Assembly: GCF_017352195.1 (NCBI RefSeq) | Contig: NZ_CP071445.1 | Coordinates: forward strand, 434,001-498,000 | Source of the DNA: Sedimentibacter sp. zth1 | GTDB lineage: Bacteria; Bacillota; Clostridia; Tissierellales; Sedimentibacteraceae | Reading direction: 5' to 3' | Length of the DNA stretch: 64,000 nt | In this document: positions 52,328 through 60,813 of the stretch, piece by piece | Position numbering within the stretch: the first letter of the stretch is position 1 | Layout of the letters: the number at the start of each line of letters is the position of its first letter | Notes under the pieces: generated by a model | What the model was told of the DNA's origin: nothing | The model's input: only the letters and a program-made list of their open reading frames with translations | Databases searched by the model: none | Made by a program: the position numbers and the translations under genes

Positions 52328-55300
52328 ATGAAAAAGTTTAAATTTGTCTCTATGTTTTTAACATTTCTATTGCTAATGTCATGCTTTACAAGCTCATTAG
52401 CAATAGAGCAAGATCAAACAGTTCAGCTATTAAGTCAGAAGCATAATAGTGAAGAAAAGATTAAGGTTATAATAGAGTTATTTGATGAAAGTATTATAGA
52501 CCATAGTGTAAATCAAAACTTAAATTCCAAAGAATTTATTCAATCTAGTCAAGCAAAAGCTTTAAGAAAAAAATTGGTAGGAACACAAAAACAAGTTCAA
52601 GAGCAAATAAGTAAGCAATTAAATTATGCAATAGAGTATAAGCATAATTATACTTATACATTTAACGGTTTTGCAGCAAAAATTCATGCATTAGATTTGG
52701 ACAAGATAAAGGCGTTGCCAAATGTAAAAGATGTTTATGTTGATGTAAAGTATGAAAGACCAACTCCAGATATGACATCTGCAACTGACATAACATATGC
52801 TCCATTAATATGGGATTTGGACTATAAAGGAGAAGGAACAGTTGTAGCAGTTATAGATACAGGCATAGATCCAAACCATGAATTGATGGTTTTGTCAGAT
52901 GACAGCACAGCTACACTAACTAAAGATAGCATAGCTGCTGTTTTAGGAGAATTAAATGCAAAAGAAATCAAAAATAATTTAACTGTAGATGGTGTTTATC
53001 AATCAGCTAAAATGCCATATACATTTGATTATGCAGACAGTGATACAGATGCAACTGTAGGAAATAGCGAACATGGCGTTCATGTTTCAGGTATAATTGG
53101 AGCAAATATGGCTAATTGTCCAGAACAGTTTAACGGTGTTGCACCAGAAGCACAGATAATTGGTATGAAAGTATTTTCTGATGCTGAGGATGGAGCATAT
53201 TCATCAGATATATTTGCCGCTGTTGAAGATTCAGTAACACTTGGCGTTGACGTAATGAATTTAAGCTTAGGTAGCCCTGCTGGATTTACCAAATATGTAG
53301 GTTATAAAGAGTTAGATTCTGCAAGAATATATGACAATGCAAGAAAAGCTGGAGTAATAGCTATGATTTCAGCTGGAAATGAAGATCATATAGGCGCAGG
53401 CGGAAATTATATGGGTTATCCAACTACTAAAAATACTGACACAGCATTAGTTGGAAGTCCATCAAGCAACTATTCTGCAACATCAGTAGCAAGTATGGAA
53501 AACACATTTCAGAATTCTAAATACATTTATAGTGCAAGTTTAGATAGACGTATTGTATATGCTGATATATCTGAAGATAACCCAGATGGCCAATTCCCAT
53601 TTATAGAAACATTGAGTGGTTCTACATATGAATATGTATACTGCGGAATAGGTGAAGAAGAAGACTTTGAAGGGAAAAATTTAGACGGCAAAATAGCATT
53701 AATATCTAGAGGTGCTATAAATTTTAGTGATAAGGTTGCTAATGCGGCTATACATGGTGCAATAGGAGCAATTGTGTTTAATAACAGAGATGAAGATAGA
53801 TTAGTAAATATGTCTGGTACTGAAACTCAATCAATACCATCATGCTTTATATTTATGGAAGATGGTATAGCACTTTTTAATGCTGAAGTTAAAGAAATAA
53901 CGGTAGATAACGAACTTATTGGATTGGTACCTAATAAAACAGCTGGTCAAATGAGTGGTTTTACATCTTGGGGACCAAATCCTGATTTATCATTCAAACC
54001 TGAGGTAACTGCACCGGGTGGTAAAATATATTCTACTATAAGCAATAATGAGTATGCTGTTATGAGTGGAACATCAATGGCAGCGCCTCATGCAGCAGGT
54101 GGAGCAGCTCTTGTAAAACAATATATAAATGAAAAATTCTCTAACTTGAAAGATACAAAAAAAGCAGAATTAGTGGAAAATTTAATTATGAGTACTTCTC
54201 GTGTAATGTTAGATCCAGATTATTATCAATATTCACCTAGAAGACAGGGTAGTGGTTTGTTGAATCTATATGGTGCAATAAATACAGAAGCATATCTATT
54301 GAATAAGAAGACTGGAAAAGCAAAAGTTGAATTAAAAGACAAATTAGGTGATGAGTATAAGGTAACTTTTGATGTAATAAATTTTTCTGATGAAACAAGA
54401 AACTATGAATTGCAAGGTTCTGCATTGACGGAACAACCTGTAGGTTGGCCTTATAGTGAAAATGAGTATGTTACGTTCCCTAATGCGTTAATAATTTCAT
54501 CTGAAATGACTTACAAAGGTGAAAGTATCAATGTTGTTTCAGATGTATCAACATCAAGTGCTATAATAACTGATGGCGAAGCTACAATAGAAGTTAAACC
54601 TAACAGTAAAGCTACAATAACTATAAATGTAAAATTGGATAGTGAATATACAGATGCTTTATCAAGTATTTATAGCAATGGATTTTTCGTTGAAGGATTT
54701 ATCGAATTACTAGCTTTGGATGAAGGGGAACCTAATTTAAGCATACCATATATGGGATATTACGGAGAATGGGATGCTGCTCCTATCGTTGATAGTTTCT
54801 TATTATATGATGGAAGTTCATTCTATTTTAATTATAATAATTACTATTATGGTGGACTTATGTATTCACCTTCAAATGGTAGTATATTAGGGATAGATTT
54901 CAACGGAATGACTGATTACAATTATATTACAATAACTCCTAATGGTGATGGTAAAGAAGATGACATAACAGCTAATATTGCTTTATTAAGAAATGCAAGA
55001 AATATAGCTATCAGTATAAAAGACGCAGATAATAAGCTTATTAAAAAACTTTCAAGTGATGATTATTATAGAAAAGAAGCATATGATGCAATATATGATA
55101 TGATTTCAACAACTGATTTTACAGATGGTGGTACATGGGATGGTACTGATAAAAAAGGCAACGTAGTAGAAAATGGACAATATTATTATGAAATAGTAGC
55201 AAATATTGACTATAAAAATTCTACTCCACAAACATACCAAATACCAGTATTTTTGGATACAGCAAAGCCTAAGATGACTTCATGCTTTATTACAAATAAA

Positions 55301-55597
55301 GAGGATAGAAAATTATTAAATATTGTATTAGAAGACAATGGAACTATGGGGTATGTCGAATTTTACAATAACGTTGATGAATTATTCTATGAAGATACTG
55401 AAGATATAATGACAGATAATGTTAAATCTTTTATCATAGATGTTACAAATGATGAAAATATTACAATTGTTTGCTCAGATTTAGGAGAAAACATTTTATC
55501 TCAAAAGCTTAATATACAATATATAGAAGACAATCCTCTAGTAGGAGAAATATCTATAGATGATACCGAGCCAATAAGACTAATAAGTACAAAATAG
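52328..55597 (+). CDS. Large cell-envelope subtilisin-like protease (lactocepin/C5a-peptidase type)
   Basis: 1089 residues from ATG 52328 (AGGGGTG upstream; a GTG at 52316 lies too close to it). Signal peptide 1-26; I9-type propeptide; S8 catalytic domain with Asp177 (VAVIDTGIDPNHE), His249 (SEHGVHVSGI) and Ser583 (MSGTSMAAPHAAG); a PA domain inserted between them (about 385-540, with ALISRGAINFSDKVANAAIHGA); Fn3-like C5a-peptidase domain after 640; and an FlgD-like Ig domain near 870-960 (DGGTWDGTDKKGNVVENGQYYYEI). It lacks an LPxTG or other wall-sorting motif, so it is probably released or held by other means. Confidence 0.93.
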   Translation: MKKFKFVSMFLTFLLLMSCFTSSLAIEQDQTVQLLSQKHNSEEKIKVIIELFDESIIDHSVNQNLNSKEFIQSSQAKALRKKLVGTQKQVQEQISKQLNYAIEYKHNYTYTFNGFAAKIHALDLDKIKALPNVKDVYVDVKYERPTPDMTSATDITYAPLIWDLDYKGEGTVVAVIDTGIDPNHELMVLSDDSTATLTKDSIAAVLGELNAKEIKNNLTVDGVYQSAKMPYTFDYADSDTDATVGNSEHGVHVSGIIGANMANCPEQFNGVAPEAQIIGMKVFSDAEDGAYSSDIFAAVEDSVTLGVDVMNLSLGSPAGFTKYVGYKELDSARIYDNARKAGVIAMISAGNEDHIGAGGNYMGYPTTKNTDTALVGSPSSNYSATSVASMENTFQNSKYIYSASLDRRIVYADISEDNPDGQFPFIETLSGSTYEYVYCGIGEEEDFEGKNLDGKIALISRGAINFSDKVANAAIHGAIGAIVFNNRDEDRLVNMSGTETQSIPSCFIFMEDGIALFNAEVKEITVDNELIGLVPNKTAGQMSGFTSWGPNPDLSFKPEVTAPGGKIYSTISNNEYAVMSGTSMAAPHAAGGAALVKQYINEKFSNLKDTKKAELVENLIMSTSRVMLDPDYYQYSPRRQGSGLLNLYGAINTEAYLLNKKTGKAKVELKDKLGDEYKVTFDVINFSDETRNYELQGSALTEQPVGWPYSENEYVTFPNALIISSEMTYKGESINVVSDVSTSSAIITDGEATIEVKPNSKATITINVKLDSEYTDALSSIYSNGFFVEGFIELLALDEGEPNLSIPYMGYYGEWDAAPIVDSFLLYDGSSFYFNYNNYYYGGLMYSPSNGSILGIDFNGMTDYNYITITPNGDGKEDDITANIALLRNARNIAISIKDADNKLIKKLSSDDYYRKEAYDAIYDMISTTDFTDGGTWDGTDKKGNVVENGQYYYEIVANIDYKNSTPQTYQIPVFLDTAKPKMTSCFITNKEDRKLLNIVLEDNGTMGYVEFYNNVDELFYEDTEDIMTDNVKSFIIDVTNDENITIVCSDLGENILSQKLNIQYIEDNPLVGEISIDDTEPIRLISTK

Positions 55598-55653
55598 TAA
55601 TAAATCCATAAAAATAAGTTTGATTGCTCAATTAATTATAATAAGTAGTTAAG

Positions 55654-55693
55654 AAAAAGCAGAACCATTAGAAAATAGTGGTTCTGCTTTTAT
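55654..55693 (+). terminator. Terminator after the envelope protease
   Basis: Arms AAAAGCAGAACCA / TGGTTCTGCTTTT flanking TTAGAAAATAG. Confidence 0.85.
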
Positions 55694-55763
55694 ATTTGGT
55701 TATTTACAATAATTTAATCATAAATATACTAAATAGTAATATATTTAGTATAGGGGGGAGAGT

Positions 55764-56114
55764 ATGAAAATCACTTATTTATTAAAATTTTCAGTATTAA
55801 TGATGATATTGATACTTTTGATGTTTTTGATATTATCACTAATAACATATTTTTTCGAATCAAGCAAAATAGTAGGGTACATATATAATTTTGTAGCGCC
55901 AATATGTATTTTTGTAGTAGCGTTTTCATATGCTATGAAATGTGGAGAGAGAGGTTTGTTAAGGGGACTTGAGGTTTGGGCAGTATATTTCATAATTATT
56001 AGTTTTCTCAAATTCACCGTGTTAGAGGGTGCTAATATTAATATGTTGAAACACTTAATCTTTATTCCTGTTGGAATAATCGGTGGAATTTTGGGAGTAA
56101 ATTTTCACAAATAA
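55764..56114 (+). CDS. TIGR04086 family membrane protein
   Basis: 116 residues; GGGGGGAG before ATG. Four hydrophobic segments (about 5-30, 42-60, 75-92, 98-113) with KCGERGLLRGLEVWAVYF between the second and third, typical of this small clostridial family. It is found beside the SCIFF genes in many clostridia, as here, but its job is unknown. Just upstream of scfA. Confidence 0.85.
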   Translation: MKITYLLKFSVLMMILILLMFLILSLITYFFESSKIVGYIYNFVAPICIFVVAFSYAMKCGERGLLRGLEVWAVYFIIISFLKFTVLEGANINMLKHLIFIPVGIIGGILGVNFHK

Positions 56115-56187
56115 AAAAAAACTTTTTATTTTATATTAAACATGTTATAATCTAACGGTTAATTAAAGTTTATTTAGGAGGCGTAAT

Positions 56188-56328
56188 ATGAAACATATCA
56201 AAACTTTAAACAAGACTAAACTTACAGATAACTTAAATCACAAAGGCTGTGGAGAATGTCAAACTTCTTGTCAATCAGCATGCAAGACATCTTGTACTGT
56301 AGGAAATCAACAGTGCGAGAATCAATAA
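56188..56328 (+). CDS. scfA: SCIFF ranthipeptide precursor (six-cysteine peptide)
   Basis: 46 residues, SD TAGGAGG. The leader KHIKTLNKTKLTDNLNHK is followed by six Cys at 21, 24, 28, 32, 36 and 43 (CGECQTSCQSACKTSC). This is the near-universal clostridial SCIFF peptide; its maturase ScfB installs thioether crosslinks (gamma-type, ranthipeptides). It is reported to have a role in quorum and metabolic control in some clostridia. Two terminator-like hairpins separate it from scfB, so the peptide is probably made in excess of its enzyme. Confidence 0.96.
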   Translation: MKHIKTLNKTKLTDNLNHKGCGECQTSCQSACKTSCTVGNQQCENQ

Positions 56329-56330
56329 AT

Positions 56331-56360
56331 TGTAGTGGTTTTCTACCACTGCTTTTTTAT
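56331..56360 (+). terminator. Terminator-like hairpin immediately after scfA
   Basis: Arms AGTGGT/ACCACT with a loop of about 5 and TTTTTT. Confidence 0.7.
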
Positions 56361-56396
56361 GTTATGTAATGTGACAATTTAATCATTGCATAAAGT

Positions 56397-56438
56397 AGAA
56401 TTGCCCACTTTTTATATTAACTAGGGCATTCTTTTTTG
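56397..56438 (+). terminator. Second hairpin and T run between scfA and scfB
   Basis: AGAAT(T)GCCC / GGGCATTCT arms with one bulge, then TTTTT. Confidence 0.6.
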
Positions 56439-56491
56439 TGTAAATGAACTGATGTTAAAATAATATATATAATTAAATTTGGAGGAACTAA

Positions 56492-57838
56492 ATGGTACAT
56501 TTATTTAAGATTGATGATGTGTTTTCAGCTGTAGATACGAATAGTGGAAGTGTACACATCTTGGATGAAATAACATATGACTTATTGCAAGATGAGTGTT
56601 TTAGAACAGAAGAAGAATTAAACAAGTTGTTAAATAAATATAGCAAAGAAGAAATTGATGAAGCTATAGGTGAAATTGAAGAATTAATTAAGAATGGTAT
56701 GCTTTATACAGAACCTGTAAATGTTAACAAGCACATAAAAACAGCAGTTAAAGCACTTTGCTTAAATGTTGCACATGATTGTAATTTAAAATGTGATTAT
56801 TGTTTCGCTTCACAGGGGAATTTTGGTGGAACACCATGCTTGATGCCATTTGAAGTAGGTAAGAAGGCATTAGATTTCTTGGTTGCGAATTCAGGAAATA
56901 GAATAAATCTCGAAGTTGACTTTTTTGGTGGAGAACCCTTGATGAATTTTGATGTTGTAAAACAATTAGTTCATTATGGAAGAAGCATAGAAAAAGAGCA
57001 TAACAAGCACTTTAGATTTACGACAACTACTAACGGTGTATTGTTAGATGATGATAAAATAGATTTTATTAATGAAAATATGGACAACGTAGTATTAAGT
57101 TTAGATGGTAGAAAAGAAGTTAATGATAGAATGAGAAAAACTATTAATAACCAAGGTAGCTACGATATAATTGTTGAAAAATTTAAAAAATTAGTAGAGA
57201 AAAGAAAAGATAAAAGTTATTTTGCAAGAGGAACTTTTACAGCATACAATCTTGATTTTTCAGAAGACGTTAAACATATGCACGAATTAGGGTTCAAAAG
57301 TATTTCTGTAGAGCCTGTAGTTACTGAACCAACCGAGCCATATGCATTATTAGATAAACATATTGATAAACTAAAGAGTGAATATGAAAATCTTGCTAGA
57401 TATTTTGTAGAAGCTAATAAAAATAAAGAAAATGGATTTGATTTCTTTCATTTTTTTATAGATTTTGATAACGGACCTTGTCTTTACAAACGTTCAATAG
57501 GATGTGGTGCAGGAGTTGAATACTTAGCAGTAACTCCAGAAGGTGATTTTTATCCATGTCATCAATTTGTTGGTGATGAGAGATTTATCATTGGTAATGT
57601 TGATAATGGAATAGTTAAAAAAGAAATCTGCAATGGATTTGGCTGTGTTACTGTAAACAGCAAAGAAAAATGTAGAAATTGCTGGGCAAAATACTACTGT
57701 AGTGGTGGATGTCATGCTAACGCATTCAATTTTAATGGTACAATAAAAGAACCATATTCAGTTGGTTGTGAGCTTGAAAAGAAAAGAGTAGAGTGTGCTA
57801 TTTATATAAAAGCTAAGCAACAGCAAAATATGGAATAA
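56492..57838 (+). CDS. scfB: SCIFF radical SAM maturase
   Basis: 448 residues; GGAGGAA before ATG. An N-terminal peptide-binding (RRE-like) segment (IDDVFSAVDTNSGSVHILDEITYDLLQ) precedes the radical SAM site Cys-x3-Cys-x2-Cys (NVAHDCNLKCDYCFA). The C-terminal SPASM domain has auxiliary Cys in GPCLYKRSIGCGAGVEYLAVTPEGDFYPCHQF and CRNCWAKYYCSGGCHAN. It forms the thioether bonds of ScfA. Sits upstream of secD in the standard clostridial order. Confidence 0.96.
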   Translation: MVHLFKIDDVFSAVDTNSGSVHILDEITYDLLQDECFRTEEELNKLLNKYSKEEIDEAIGEIEELIKNGMLYTEPVNVNKHIKTAVKALCLNVAHDCNLKCDYCFASQGNFGGTPCLMPFEVGKKALDFLVANSGNRINLEVDFFGGEPLMNFDVVKQLVHYGRSIEKEHNKHFRFTTTTNGVLLDDDKIDFINENMDNVVLSLDGRKEVNDRMRKTINNQGSYDIIVEKFKKLVEKRKDKSYFARGTFTAYNLDFSEDVKHMHELGFKSISVEPVVTEPTEPYALLDKHIDKLKSEYENLARYFVEANKNKENGFDFFHFFIDFDNGPCLYKRSIGCGAGVEYLAVTPEGDFYPCHQFVGDERFIIGNVDNGIVKKEICNGFGCVTVNSKEKCRNCWAKYYCSGGCHANAFNFNGTIKEPYSVGCELEKKRVECAIYIKAKQQQNME

Positions 57839-57922
57839 AAATCAAATGCATGTACTATAACTGATTGACTAATTTTGAAAGACGTTATATAATTAGATGT
57901 TATATTATACTAAAGGAGAAGA

Positions 57923-59206
57923 ATGATGAAAACAAGAAATACAATAATCTTTGCTATTGTCATAGTACTTGTTGCGTTTTTTGCGTATACTTCGATTTGT
58001 GGATTATCAATTGGTAATTTCACTATTGATCCTATTTCTGAAGATCTTGAATTAGGTTTGGATTTAAAGGGTGGAGTATATGTTGTATTAGAAGCACAGA
58101 CAGATATAACAGGTACTGAGCTTGATAGAAAAATGAAAGAAGCAAAGTTGATAATTGAAGAAAGAGTTAATGGTTTGGGCGTATCAGAACCAAATATTAC
58201 AATTGAAAGTGGTAACAGAATAAGAGTTGAGCTTGCTGGACTTAAAGACCCACAGGAAGCAATCGATTTAATTGGTAAAACTGCACTTTTGCAATTTGTA
58301 GATGCCGAAGGTAAAGTTTTATTAACAGGACAAAATGTTAAAGAAGCAGAAGCTATACTTTATGAAAACAAACCTGCTGTTAGCTTGAAATTTGACTCTG
58401 AAGGTGCAAAAATATTCAAAGAAGAAACTAAAAGATTAAGTGAAGCACTTGCAAAGGATCCAAAATATGATACAAGCATATCTATAGTTTTGGACGGAAA
58501 AACTCAATCTATGCCATATGTTTCAGAGACTATATCTTCTGGGGAAAGTGTAATATCAGGTAATTTTACAACTGAAAAGGCTGCTAATTTAGCAACTGTA
58601 ATTAGAGCAGGTGCTTTACCAGTTGAATTAAAGGAAATGGAAGTTTCAGCTATTGGTCCAACACTTGGATTAGAGTCTTTTGATAAAAGTGTTAAAGCAG
58701 CATTGATAGGAATTATATTAATATTTATATTTATGATAGCAGTTTATAGATTGCCTGGTATCATAGCAAGTATTGCGTTATCTATATATATACTAATAGT
58801 TCTTTCATTTATGATTGCAATTCATGCAAAACTTACATTGCCAGGTATTGCTGGTTTGATACTGTCAATTGGTATGGCGGTAGATGCAAATGTTGTAATT
58901 TTTGAAAGAATAAAAGAAGAAATAAAAATGGGAAAAACAACAAGAGTTGCTGTAAAATCAGGATTTAAACGTGCATTAACTTCTATTATAGATGCTAATG
59001 TAACTACGATGATTTCAGGTCTTGTATTATTCTATTTTGGTACAGGAATGATAAAAGGATTTGCTGTTACATTGATTATAGGTTTGGTAGTATCTGTATT
59101 AACTGCAGTTGTAATTACTAGAGCACTCCTCAACTTAGTGATTAGTATGGGTATAGGCAAAAGCCATAAGTTGTTTGGAGTTAAGGAGGTAAAAAATGAA
59201 AATTAA
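57923..59206 (+). CDS. secD: Protein translocase subunit SecD
   Basis: 427 residues from ATG 57923 or the adjacent 57926 behind AAGGAG. Six membrane segments with a large external P1 domain after the first: LGLDLKGGVYVVLEAQTD is the D1 motif. Later, SIGMAVDANVVIFERIKEEI is the D5 motif of the RND fold. SecD with SecF uses proton motive force to help Sec export, needed for the secreted proteases here. Overlaps secF by 11 bases. Confidence 0.95.
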   Translation: MMKTRNTIIFAIVIVLVAFFAYTSICGLSIGNFTIDPISEDLELGLDLKGGVYVVLEAQTDITGTELDRKMKEAKLIIEERVNGLGVSEPNITIESGNRIRVELAGLKDPQEAIDLIGKTALLQFVDAEGKVLLTGQNVKEAEAILYENKPAVSLKFDSEGAKIFKEETKRLSEALAKDPKYDTSISIVLDGKTQSMPYVSETISSGESVISGNFTTEKAANLATVIRAGALPVELKEMEVSAIGPTLGLESFDKSVKAALIGIILIFIFMIAVYRLPGIIASIALSIYILIVLSFMIAIHAKLTLPGIAGLILSIGMAVDANVVIFERIKEEIKMGKTTRVAVKSGFKRALTSIIDANVTTMISGLVLFYFGTGMIKGFAVTLIIGLVVSVLTAVVITRALLNLVISMGIGKSHKLFGVKEVKNEN

Positions 59207-60092
59207 TGTTACTAAATATATGAAAATGTTCATTACAATCTCTTTAATAATTATATTTACAGGGTTGTTATTTGTTATATTCAGAGGTTTTAATCAAGGT
59301 ATTGATTTTACCGGTGGTACACTTATACAAATAGATTTTGGTGAAAAAAAATCTGTTGATGAACTTAGAGAGATAACTGATACTTTAGATAAAAACGCAA
59401 GCATAGTTCACGCTGGCGATGATCGATCACAAGTTATTATAAGAACATCAAAAAGTATGGAAAATGATGAGAGACTAGAATTCTTTAAATTATTTAAAGA
59501 AAAATTTAATTTATCTGATGAAGCTTTAATTAATCAAAAGAAATTTGAACCTTCAATTGGTGGTGAAACACAATTAAAAGCACTAGTTTCAGTAATAATA
59601 GCTACTATTTTTATGCTGATATATATTTCAATTAGATTTGAATTTAGATTTGGTATAGCAGCAATTGTTGCGTTATTACATGACGTGTTAATAAGTGTTG
59701 CAGTATATGCAATATTTAAATTGCCGCTTAATAGTTCATTTATAGCTGCAATTTTAACAATAGTAGGTTATTCGATAAATGATACAATAGTAGTTTTTGA
59801 TAGAATTAGAGAAAACGTAAAAGGTATGAGAAAAGCAACATTTGAAGATATAGTTAACACGAGTGTTGGTCAAACAGTTAGAAGATCTATAAATACATCT
59901 ATAACAACTTTAATGGCTATAGCTGCGTTGTATATTTTTGGTGTTGAATCAATCAAAGATTTTGCGTTGCCATTAATTATTGGTGTGCTTGCTGGTACTT
60001 ATTCATCAATATTTATAGCAAGTCCTACATGGTATTTTTTATCAACAAGAAAAAGCAAAGTAAATCGTTACAATGCAAATAAAATAAAATAA
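59196..60092 (+). CDS. secF: Protein translocase subunit SecF
   Basis: 298 residues; AAGGAGG upstream within secD. FNQGIDFTGGTLIQIDFG (F1 motif) and VGYSINDTIVVFDRIREN (F4 motif), six membrane segments. Partner of SecD. Followed by an AT-rich terminator. Confidence 0.95.
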   Translation: MKINVTKYMKMFITISLIIIFTGLLFVIFRGFNQGIDFTGGTLIQIDFGEKKSVDELREITDTLDKNASIVHAGDDRSQVIIRTSKSMENDERLEFFKLFKEKFNLSDEALINQKKFEPSIGGETQLKALVSVIIATIFMLIYISIRFEFRFGIAAIVALLHDVLISVAVYAIFKLPLNSSFIAAILTIVGYSINDTIVVFDRIRENVKGMRKATFEDIVNTSVGQTVRRSINTSITTLMAIAALYIFGVESIKDFALPLIIGVLAGTYSSIFIASPTWYFLSTRKSKVNRYNANKIK

Positions 60093-60117
60093 AATATTAA
60101 TTTAATAGTAAAATAGC

Positions 60118-60166
60118 CAAATTCTAATTGTATTTTTAGTGAATATAATTAGAATTTGTTGTTTTA
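60118..60166 (+). terminator. Terminator after secF
   Basis: Arms CAAATTCTAATT (60118-60129) / AATTAGAATTTG (60147-60158) then TTGTTTTAT. Confidence 0.7.
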
Positions 60167-60198
60167 TAAAGAATTTTTCAATAATTTAGTAATAATTA

Positions 60199-60228
60199 TT
60201 GAAAATAAGCGTCTACATATAGTATAAT
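60199..60228 (+). promoter_or_regulatory. Promoter of the lapA-recJ unit
   Basis: TTGAAA (60199-60204), 18-bp spacer, TATAAT (60223-60228). Confidence 0.55.
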
Positions 60229-60270
60229 AAATTAATTAATTAAATATTATAAATTAGAGAGGAGATAAAT

Positions 60271-60813
60271 ATGCAATTTGGTTTTATTTTTGCATTAATT
60301 GTTTCAATATTAATTTCTGTTTTTGCTATACAAAATGCTAATATGGTTTCCATTGATTTGTTTTTTGCAAGTTTTCAAATATCTCAAGCAGTAGTAATTT
60401 TAGTTTCTGTAGCTGTAGGTGCTATCATAGCAGTAATATTGGGAAGTGTAAGACAAATAAAAGGCATGTCGAATACTAAAGACATAAAAAACAAGTTAAA
60501 ACTTTTTGAATCTGAAAATGCACAGTTAAATCAAGATATTTTGACTTATGAAAGTGATATTGAAGTATTGCGTAATGAAAAAACGGATCAAGAAGATCAG
60601 CTTGCTAAGCTTAGAGTTGAAAAAAGTGAGTATCAGGGAAAAATAGATGAGTTAAAAGTGCAATTAAATGAAAAGCAGCAGTATATTGAAAAGCAGCAGA
60701 TTGCATTAGAACAACAATGTACTGAAAATGACAATAATGTTACTAGTGAAAATGAAAATATTGATAATGCATATTTAGAAGAGGAGAATGAAAAAGGTCA
60801 AACTGAAAGTTAA
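60271..60813 (+). CDS. LapA-domain membrane protein with coiled-coil tail
   Basis: 180 residues; GAGGAG before ATG. Two membrane segments (about 3-20, 40-62) as in LapA/YciM-region proteins: FALIVSILISVFAIQNANMVSIDLFF and VVILVSVAVGAIIAVILGSVRQIKG. The remainder is a long charged coiled coil rich in Glu, Gln and Lys. The N-terminal part fits LapA; the tail is longer than in E. coli LapA. Overlaps recJ by 26 bases. Confidence 0.85.
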   Translation: MQFGFIFALIVSILISVFAIQNANMVSIDLFFASFQISQAVVILVSVAVGAIIAVILGSVRQIKGMSNTKDIKNKLKLFESENAQLNQDILTYESDIEVLRNEKTDQEDQLAKLRVEKSEYQGKIDELKVQLNEKQQYIEKQQIALEQQCTENDNNVTSENENIDNAYLEEENEKGQTES

